Assembly: GCF_001423185.1 (NCBI RefSeq)
Contig: NZ_LMOB01000001.1
Location: 186,001-250,000, forward strand
DNA: 64,000 nucleotides
Direction of reading: 5' to 3'
Source: Plantibacter sp. Leaf314
Lineage (GTDB): Bacteria > Actinomycetota > Actinomycetes > Actinomycetales > Microbacteriaceae
Shown here: positions 57,691 to 64,000 of the stretch, piece by piece
How the letters are laid out: every line of letters begins with the position of its first letter
Numbering within the stretch: position 1 is the stretch's first letter
Notes under the pieces: generated by a model
Database searches by the model: none
What the model was told of the DNA's origin: nothing
What the model saw: only the letters and a program-made list of their open reading frames with translations
Position numbers and translations under genes: made by a program

Positions 57691-59106
57691 CTAGAGGACG
57701 TCGCCCACCTTGTGGACGCGGATGTCGTTCGTCGTTCCGGGGATCCCGGGAGGGGAACCGGAGATGATGATGACGGGCTCGCCGACCGCGGCCTTGCCGG
57801 TGGCGACGAGGACCTCGTCGACCTGGGCGACCATCTGGTCGGTGTGCGTCACGCGCTCGACCACGAAGGACTCGACGCCCCAGTTCAGCGCCATGCGACG
57901 ACGGATCGCCGGGTCGGGCGTGAACGCGAGGATCGGGATCCGGTTGCGCAGGCGAGCCATCCGGCGCACCGACTCCCCCGACTCCGTGAAGACGCAGAGG
58001 AACTTCGCCTCGACGAAGTCGGCGACCTCGACCGCCGCGAGGGTGATAGCACCGGCCTGCGTGCGCGGCTTCGTGCCGAGCGGCGGGACGCGGTCGAGAC
58101 CGTGGATCTCGGTCGACTCGACGATGCGGGCCATGGTCTGGACCGTGATCACCGGATAGGCGCCGACGCTGGTCTCACCACTCAGCATGACCGCGTCCGC
58201 GCCGTCGAGCACCGCGTTGGCGACGTCGGAGGTCTCCGCGCGTGTCGGGATCGGGCTGGAGATCATCGACTCGAGCATCTGCGTCGCGACGATGACCGGC
58301 TTCGCCATGCGGCGGGCGAGTTCGACGGCGCGCTTCTGCACGATCGGGACGGCCTCGAGCGGAAGCTCGACACCCAGGTCGCCTCGGGCGACCATGATGG
58401 CGTCGAACGCCTCGACGATGCTCTCGAGGTTCTCGACGGCCTGCGGCTTCTCGATCTTCGCGATCACGGGGACCTTCCGGCCCTCCTCCGCCATGATCTC
58501 GTGGACGCGGTCGATGTCGGCTGCGTCACGCACGAAGGACAGGGCGATGAGGTCGGCGCCGAGACGCAGGCCCCAACGGAGGTCCGCTTCGTCCTTCTCG
58601 CTGAGCGCGGGGACGTTGACGGCGACACCCGGGAGGTTGATGCCCTTGTTGTTCGACACCGGACCGGCGACGATCACGCGCGTGGTCACGACGGTGTCGT
58701 CTGCTTCAACGACCTCGACCTTGACCTTGCCGTCGTCGATCAGCAGGAAGTCGCCCGGCTTGACGTCCTGGGGCAGGCCCTTGAAGGTCGTCGAGGAGAT
58801 CTCCTTGGTGCCGAGGATGTCCTCGGTGGTGATCTTGAAGATGTCGCCGACGGCGAGGTCGTACGGGCCGCCCTCGAACTTGCCGAGGCGGATCTTCGGG
58901 CCCTGGAGGTCGACGAGGACGGCGACCGCACGGCCGGAGTCCTCTGTCGCCTTGCGGACGTTGGCGTAGATGGCCTCGTGCACGTCATAGCTGCCGTGGC
59001 TCAGGTTCATCCGGGTGACATCGACCCCCGCATCGATGATGGCCCGGATGTTCTCATAGCTGGAGACCGCAGGGCCCAGCGTTGCGACGATCTTGGCTCG
59101 TCTCAT
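57691..59106 (-). CDS. pyk: Pyruvate kinase
   Basis: 471-residue glycolytic kinase (PEP + ADP to pyruvate + ATP). RMNLSHG near residue 32, VDLQGPKIR, the catalytic KIEKPQAVENL, MVARGDLGVELP, and the C-terminal regulatory domain with FTESGESVRR. The ATG at 59106 begins the conserved MRRAKIVATLGP. GGAG is 11 bases upstream, and it belongs to a six-codon upstream frame whose TGA overlaps the ATG. Confidence 0.96.
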   Translation of the reverse strand: MRRAKIVATLGPAVSSYENIRAIIDAGVDVTRMNLSHGSYDVHEAIYANVRKATEDSGRAVAVLVDLQGPKIRLGKFEGGPYDLAVGDIFKITTEDILGTKEISSTTFKGLPQDVKPGDFLLIDDGKVKVEVVEADDTVVTTRVIVAGPVSNNKGINLPGVAVNVPALSEKDEADLRWGLRLGADLIALSFVRDAADIDRVHEIMAEEGRKVPVIAKIEKPQAVENLESIVEAFDAIMVARGDLGVELPLEAVPIVQKRAVELARRMAKPVIVATQMLESMISSPIPTRAETSDVANAVLDGADAVMLSGETSVGAYPVITVQTMARIVESTEIHGLDRVPPLGTKPRTQAGAITLAAVEVADFVEAKFLCVFTESGESVRRMARLRNRIPILAFTPDPAIRRRMALNWGVESFVVERVTHTDQMVAQVDEVLVATGKAAVGEPVIIISGSPPGIPGTTNDIRVHKVGDVL

Positions 59107-59198
59107 ATGTGTGTGTTCTCCATGGTTTCTGCGCACGAGGCGCTTCGGTACTCACTGCTCGGCATGATGCGTCCGACGCTTGTCGTCCGCCTGAAAGC

Positions 59199-60656
59199 CT
59201 AGAGGGAGATGGGCTGGTCCGTGGGACGGACCGGGGAGGGAAGCTGGGTGGCACCCTCGAGGTACTCGTCGACCGCCGCTGCGGCCGCACGGCCCTCGGC
59301 GATCGCCCACACGATGAGCGACTGACCGCGACCGGCGTCGCCGGCCACGAACACACCGGGCTGGTTCGTCTGGTAGTCCTGCTCCCTGGCCACGTTGCCG
59401 CGGCCCGTGAACGGGAGCTGGAACTGCGACTCGAGCGCAGCCTCCTCCGGGCCGGTGAAGCCGAGGGCGAGCAGCACGAGGTCCGCGGGGATCTCCCGTT
59501 CGGTCCCGCTCTTCGGGACACGGCGGCCGTCGATGAACTCCGTCTCCGCGACACGGATGGCTCGCACCTCTCCGGCGTCGTTGGCGAGGAACTCGACGGT
59601 GGACACCAGGAACTCGCGGTCACCACCCTCCTCGTGCGCGCTCGCGACCTCGAACAGGGTGGGCATCATGGGCCACGGCTGGTGCTCGGGTCGCTCCCCC
59701 GCCGGCTGGGTGCCGATCGCCAGGTTCGTGACGGACGCGGCGCCCTGACGGTGAGCGGTGCCGATGCAGTCGGCGCCGGTGTCGCCGCCGCCGAGGACGA
59801 CGACGTGCTTGTCCTCCGCCGTGATCTGGTCCGACACCGTGTCGCCGGCACCGACCCGGTTCGCCTGGACGAGGTACTCCATCGCGAAGTGCACGCCCGA
59901 CAGGTCGCGACCCGGGATCGGGAGGTCGCGCGGCACCATCGCGCCGGTGGCGATGACGACGGCGTCGTACCGGGCGCGGAGCTCGTCCCAGGTGATGTCG
60001 ACACCGATGTTCACGCCGGCCCGGAAGCGCGTCCCCTCGTCCTGCATCTGCTTCAGCCGGATGTCGAGGTGCTTCTTCTCCATCTTGAAGTCCGGGATGC
60101 CGTACCGGAGCAGACCGCCGATGCGGTCGTCGCGCTCGTAGACGGCCACGGTGTGGCCGGCACGCGTGAGCTGCTGGGCTGCTGCGAGACCGGCAGGTCC
60201 CGACCCGACGACGGCGACCGTCTTCCCGGTCAACCGCTCCGGCGGGTGCGATTCGACCCAACCGTTCGCGAACGCCTGGTCGATGATGGACACCTCGACC
60301 TGCTTGATGGTGACCGCGGGCTGGTTGATCCCCAGAACGCACGAACTCTCACACGGAGCCGGGCACAGACGACCCGTGAACTCGGGGAAGTTGTTGGTGG
60401 CGTGTAGGCGCTCGATGGCCGAACGCCCCTCGCCACGCCACATCAGATCGTTCCACTCGGGGATGAGGTTGCCGAGCGGGCAGCCCTGGTGACAGAACGG
60501 GATGCCGCAGTCCATGCAGCGCCCGGCCTGCTTCCGCACGGTCGCCGGATCGCTCTGCTCGTACACCTCTTTCCAGTCCATGATGCGGACCGGCACAGGC
60601 CGACGTTTCGGGAGCTCCCGCTCCGGTACCTTCAGGAATCCCTTGGGATCAGCCAC
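59199..60656 (-). CDS. gltD: Glutamate synthase small subunit
   Basis: 485-residue NADPH-oxidising subunit that feeds electrons to GltB. N-terminal Cys clusters for the [4Fe-4S] centres ([10 protein letters not shown]3-[10 protein letters not shown]), an FAD site ([12 protein letters not shown]) and an NADPH site ([12 protein letters not shown]), then [19 protein letters not shown]. The GTG at 60656 overlaps the end of gltB by eight bases. Confidence 0.95.
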   Translation of the reverse strand: MADPKGFLKVPERELPKRRPVPVRIMDWKEVYEQSDPATVRKQAGRCMDCGIPFCHQGCPLGNLIPEWNDLMWRGEGRSAIERLHATNNFPEFTGRLCPAPCESSCVLGINQPAVTIKQVEVSIIDQAFANGWVESHPPERLTGKTVAVVGSGPAGLAAAQQLTRAGHTVAVYERDDRIGGLLRYGIPDFKMEKKHLDIRLKQMQDEGTRFRAGVNIGVDITWDELRARYDAVVIATGAMVPRDLPIPGRDLSGVHFAMEYLVQANRVGAGDTVSDQITAEDKHVVVLGGGDTGADCIGTAHRQGAASVTNLAIGTQPAGERPEHQPWPMMPTLFEVASAHEEGGDREFLVSTVEFLANDAGEVRAIRVAETEFIDGRRVPKSGTEREIPADLVLLALGFTGPEEAALESQFQLPFTGRGNVAREQDYQTNQPGVFVAGDAGRGQSLIVWAIAEGRAAAAAVDEYLEGATQLPSPVRPTDQPISL

Positions 60657-63600
60657 CGGTCACCTCCAAGATTCGGTTCCAAACGATGTCGCCGTCGGGG
60701 TCGAGCCCCTCGTCGAGCGCGGTCTGTCGTGTCGCCAGGACCGCCGCGTAGTCGCGCGGCAGGACCTTGACGAATCTGGTGACCGTGTCCTCGAAGTCCG
60801 CGAGCAGGCGGCCGGCGAGCGGCGACCCCGTCTCGAGGACGTGCCGTTCGAGGAGGTCGTGGACGATCTCGACGTCAGCGCTGTCGAGCTCCGACAGGGT
60901 CAGCTCACCGGAGGCGAGCGAGTCGCGGTTCACCTGGTCGCGCTGCAGGTCGAACACGTAGGCGGTCCCGCCCGACATGCCGGCGCCGAGGTTCCTGCCG
61001 GTCTGCCCGAGGATGAGCGCCAGCCCACCGGTCATGTACTCCAGGGCGTGGTCGCCGACGCCCTCGACGACCGCCGTGGCACCGGAGTTGCGCACCAGGA
61101 AGCGTTCGCCGACGATCCCGCCGAGGAACATCGTGCCCTGGGTCGCGCCGTAGCCGATGACGTTGCCGGCGATGACGTTGTCCTCGGGGAGGAACGCGGC
61201 GCTCTCGGGCGGTCTGACGACGATCTGCCCGCCGGACAGGCCCTTGCCGACGTAGTCGTTCGAATCGCCGACCAGGCGCAGCGCGATGCCGCCCGGGAGG
61301 AACGCGCCGAACGACTGCCCGGCCGAGCCGCGCAGGGTGACGTCGATGCTGCCGGCCGGAAGGCCGTTCTCGCCGTGACGGCGGGTGACCTCGTGGCCCA
61401 GCATGGTGCCGACGGCGCGCTCGGTGTTGCGGATGGGCAGGTCCACGGAGAAGTGACCACCGTGCTCCAACACCTCCGCGGCCGCAGTGATGAGCTGCTG
61501 GTCGAAGTGCTTGTCGAGTTCGTGCTCCTGAGCCCGACGGTTGATCCGCGGTTCGTCGTCGGCGAAGACCGGGCCGACGAGGACGGGCGACAGGTCGAGA
61601 CCGGACGCCTTCCAATGATCGATCGCGCGGTCGGCGTCGATCAGCTCGTTGTGGCCGATGGCCTCCTCGAGCGTGCGGAATCCGAGCTCGGCGAGATACT
61701 CGCGCACTTCTTGAGCGATGAACTCGAAGAAGTTGACGACGAACTCCGGCTTGCCGGTGAACCGCTGACGGAGCACGGGGTTCTGGGTCGCGACGCCGAC
61801 GGGGCAGGTGTCGAGGTGGCAGACGCGCATCATGACACAACCGGAGACGACGAGCGGTGCGGTCGCGAACCCGAACTCCTCCGCGCCGAGCAGCGCACCG
61901 ATGACGACGTCACGGCCGGTCTTCATCTGACCGTCCACCTGCACGACGACGCGGTCGCGCATGTTGTTGAGCATCAGGGTCTGCTGGGTCTCGGCGAGGC
62001 CCAGCTCCCACGGCGTACCGGCGTGCTTCAACGAGTTCAACGGGCTCGCGCCGGTGCCGCCGTCGTGGCCCGAGACGAGGATCACGTCGGAGAGCGCCTT
62101 CGCGACGCCCGCCGCGACCGCACCGATGCCGGACTGGCTGACCAGCTTCGTGTGGATCCGGGCCTTCGGGTTCGCACGTTTCAGATCGAAGATCAGCTGT
62201 TTGAGGTCCTCGATGGAGTAGATGTCATGGTGCGGTGGCGGCGAGATCAAGCCGACACCGGCCGTCGCGTGCCGGGTCCGGGCCACCCACGGGTAGACCT
62301 TCGTCGGGGGCAGCTGCCCACCCTCGCCGGGCTTCGCGCCCTGGGCGAGTTTGATCTGGATGTCGTCGGCGTGGGTCAGGTACATGCTCGTCACGCCGAA
62401 CCGGCCGGACGCGACCTGCTTGATCGCACTGCGTCGCGTCGGGTCCAGCAGACGATCGACGTCCTCGCCGCCCTCGCCCGTGTTGGACTTCGCGCCGATG
62501 CTGTTCATCGCGATCGCCAGGGTCTCGTGGGCCTCTCGCGAGATCGAGCCGTAGCTCATCGCCCCGGTCGAGAACCGCTTGACGATCGAGGAGACCGACT
62601 CCACCTCGTCCAGCGGGACCGGCGGACGGGCGCCCGCGCGGAGCGTGAACATCCCTCGCAGCGTCATGAGCTGTGCCGCCTGTGAGTCGACCATGTGCGT
62701 GTACTCACGGAAGATGTCGTACCGGCGGGTCTTCGTGGCGTGCTGGAGCTTGAAGACGGTCTCGGGGTTGAAGAGGTGTGGTGAGCCGTCGCGCCGCCAC
62801 TGGTACTCGCCACCGGACTGCAGGCGTTCGTGCGCGGTCGACGCGGCGTCCTCCGGGTAGGCGTAGCGGTGACGCTTCGCGTTCTCCTCGGCGATGACCT
62901 CGATGCCGACGCCGCCGAGCTTCGTCTCGGTGCCGGTGAAGTAGGTCTCGACGAGCTGCTCACTCAGGCCGACCGCTTCGAACGCCTGCGCACCCGCGTA
63001 GGAGGAGACGGTCGAGATGCCCATCTTGGACATGATCTTCAGGACGCCCTTGCCGAGCGCCTTGATGACGTTCTTCACGGCCTGTTCGCGCGTGACGCCC
63101 TGGATGAGACCGCTGCGGACGAGATCCTCGCAGCTCTCCATCGCCAGGTACGGGTTGATCGCCGACGCGCCGTACCCGATCAGCAGGGCGACATGGTGGA
63201 CCTCGCGGACGTCGCCGGCTTCGACGACGAGCCCGACCTTCATCCGGTTCTCGGCGCGGATGAGATGGTGGTGGACGGCGGCCAGCGACAGCAGCGACGG
63301 GATCGGGGCGAGATCCGAGTTCGAGTCACGATCGCTGAGGACGATGAACTCCGAGCCTGCGAGGATCGCCTCGTCGACCTCGGCACACATCTCGCGGAGC
63401 CTGGACTCGAGGCCCGCGGCTCCGTCCTCGACCCGGTACAGCGCCCGCACCGTGGCCGTCAGCGGGCTCCCCGGGGTCGGGTCGATGTGTTGGATCTTCG
63501 CCAGCTCGTCGTTGTCGATGACCGGGAAGTCGAGCACGACCTGCTTCGCATGCTCCGGACCCCAGGACAGCAGGTTCCGCTCCGGTCCGAGGCCGAGCTT

Positions 63601-64000
63601 CAGGGAGGTGACGACCTCCTCGCGGATGGAGTCGAGCGGCGGGTTCGTCACCTGTGCGAACTGCTGCACGAAGTAGTCGAACAGGAGCCGTGGCCGATCC
63701 GAGAGCACGGCGATCGGCGTGTCGGAGCCCATCGCCCCGAGCGGCTCCGCGCCGTTCTGGCCCATCGGCTGGAGGAGGATGCGCACCTCCTCCTCCGTGT
63801 ACCCGAAGGTCCGCTGGCGGCGGGTCACCGAAGCGGGCGTGTGCACGATGTGCTCGCGCTCGGGGAGGTCGCTGAGGTTGATCCGGCCCTGCTCGAGCCA
63901 CTCGCCCCAGGGGGCGGAGGCCGACAGCTCGTCCTTGATCTCGTCGTCCTCGATGATGCGTCCTGCCACGGTGTCGACGAGGAACATCTTGCCCGGACGC
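60649..64000 (-). CDS. gltB: Glutamate synthase large subunit, 5' part outside the window
   Basis: About 1,117 residues visible of an expected 1,500. The frame continues past base 64000 (RPGK before MFLVDT), so the N-terminal glutamine amidotransferase with its Cys nucleophile is not seen. Present are the central domain, the FMN synthase domain ([32 protein letters not shown]), the [3Fe-4S] Cys set in [13 protein letters not shown], and the C-terminal GXGXG beta-helix. Converts glutamine and 2-oxoglutarate to two glutamates with GltD. Confidence 0.96.
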   Translation of the reverse strand, partial: RPGKMFLVDTVAGRIIEDDEIKDELSASAPWGEWLEQGRINLSDLPEREHIVHTPASVTRRQRTFGYTEEEVRILLQPMGQNGAEPLGAMGSDTPIAVLSDRPRLLFDYFVQQFAQVTNPPLDSIREEVVTSLKLGLGPERNLLSWGPEHAKQVVLDFPVIDNDELAKIQHIDPTPGSPLTATVRALYRVEDGAAGLESRLREMCAEVDEAILAGSEFIVLSDRDSNSDLAPIPSLLSLAAVHHHLIRAENRMKVGLVVEAGDVREVHHVALLIGYGASAINPYLAMESCEDLVRSGLIQGVTREQAVKNVIKALGKGVLKIMSKMGISTVSSYAGAQAFEAVGLSEQLVETYFTGTETKLGGVGIEVIAEENAKRHRYAYPEDAASTAHERLQSGGEYQWRRDGSPHLFNPETVFKLQHATKTRRYDIFREYTHMVDSQAAQLMTLRGMFTLRAGARPPVPLDEVESVSSIVKRFSTGAMSYGSISREAHETLAIAMNSIGAKSNTGEGGEDVDRLLDPTRRSAIKQVASGRFGVTSMYLTHADDIQIKLAQGAKPGEGGQLPPTKVYPWVARTRHATAGVGLISPPPHHDIYSIEDLKQLIFDLKRANPKARIHTKLVSQSGIGAVAAGVAKALSDVILVSGHDGGTGASPLNSLKHAGTPWELGLAETQQTLMLNNMRDRVVVQVDGQMKTGRDVVIGALLGAEEFGFATAPLVVSGCVMMRVCHLDTCPVGVATQNPVLRQRFTGKPEFVVNFFEFIAQEVREYLAELGFRTLEEAIGHNELIDADRAIDHWKASGLDLSPVLVGPVFADDEPRINRRAQEHELDKHFDQQLITAAAEVLEHGGHFSVDLPIRNTERAVGTMLGHEVTRRHGENGLPAGSIDVTLRGSAGQSFGAFLPGGIALRLVGDSNDYVGKGLSGGQIVVRPPESAAFLPEDNVIAGNVIGYGATQGTMFLGGIVGERFLVRNSGATAVVEGVGDHALEYMTGGLALILGQTGRNLGAGMSGGTAYVFDLQRDQVNRDSLASGELTLSELDSADVEIVHDLLERHVLETGSPLAGRLLADFEDTVTRFVKVLPRDYAAVLATRQTALDEGLDPDGDIVWNRILEVTGG

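Overview
The window is a stretch of core chromosome from a high-GC Gram-positive actinobacterium, most likely a member of Microbacteriaceae (order Micrococcales). The evidence is the high G+C content with strong G/C at third codon positions, the actinobacterial markers RbpA, WhiA, OpcA and a PdtaR-type ANTAR regulator, a GlgM/GlgA-type glycogen synthase divergent from glgC, and the gene orders ctaB-tkt-tal-pgi-zwf-opcA-pgl, secG-tpiA-pgk-gap and uvrC-uvrA-uvrB-coaE-rpsA-polA. The genus cannot be decided from this window. I see no insertion sequence, prophage, CRISPR array, integrase or region of deviating composition, and no candidate for an undescribed multi-gene system. The window is mostly housekeeping.

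Layout. 1-5.2 kb: partial D-Ala-D-Ala carboxypeptidase, SpoU-type RNA methyltransferase, sirtuin, alpha/beta hydrolase, exonuclease, rpmE2. 5.2-9.3 kb: ABC ATPase, divergent glgA/glgC, serB. 9.3-14.5 kb: FabG-like reductase, a coupled trio (DUF3099 protein, 74-aa Cys/His protein, SURF1), ABC-F ATPase, MalY-type aminotransferase. 14.6-18.7 kb: Fe-S assembly operon sufB-sufD-Rieske-sufC-sufT without sufS or sufU. 18.9-23.5 kb: heme A synthesis genes ctaA and ctaB flanking a Ski2-like helicase. 23.9-32.0 kb: tightly coupled pentose-phosphate operon. 32.1-36.9 kb: rbpA, secG, lower glycolysis (tpiA, pgk, gap) and sodA. 37.0-46.7 kb: whiA, rapZ, the excinuclease genes uvrC, uvrA and uvrB, and coaE. 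46.8-55.5 kb: rpsA, an epimerase, a DUF885 protein, polA, a thioesterase, pdtaR, tRNA-Leu(CAA) and a small unknown gene. 55.5-64 kb: phosphoglycerate-mutase-like phosphatase, family III CoA transferase, pyk, gltD and the 3' part of gltB.

The genes cover central carbon flow (glycogen, pentose phosphate, lower glycolysis, pyruvate kinase), nitrogen assimilation (GltBD), terminal oxidase maturation (CtaA, CtaB, SURF1), Fe-S assembly (SUF) and nucleotide excision repair plus DNA polymerase I.

The most informative signal is regulatory. At least sixteen genes have a TANNNT hexamer (often TAGGCT or TAGACT) ending exactly 6 or 7 bases before the start codon, with no properly spaced Shine-Dalgarno sequence. 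This is the layout of leaderless transcripts. It covers ATG and GTG starts and includes polA, uvrA, uvrB, glgA, glgC and pdtaR. I used it to choose several start codons (dacA, pdtaR, CoA transferase). Most operon ends carry strong hairpins.
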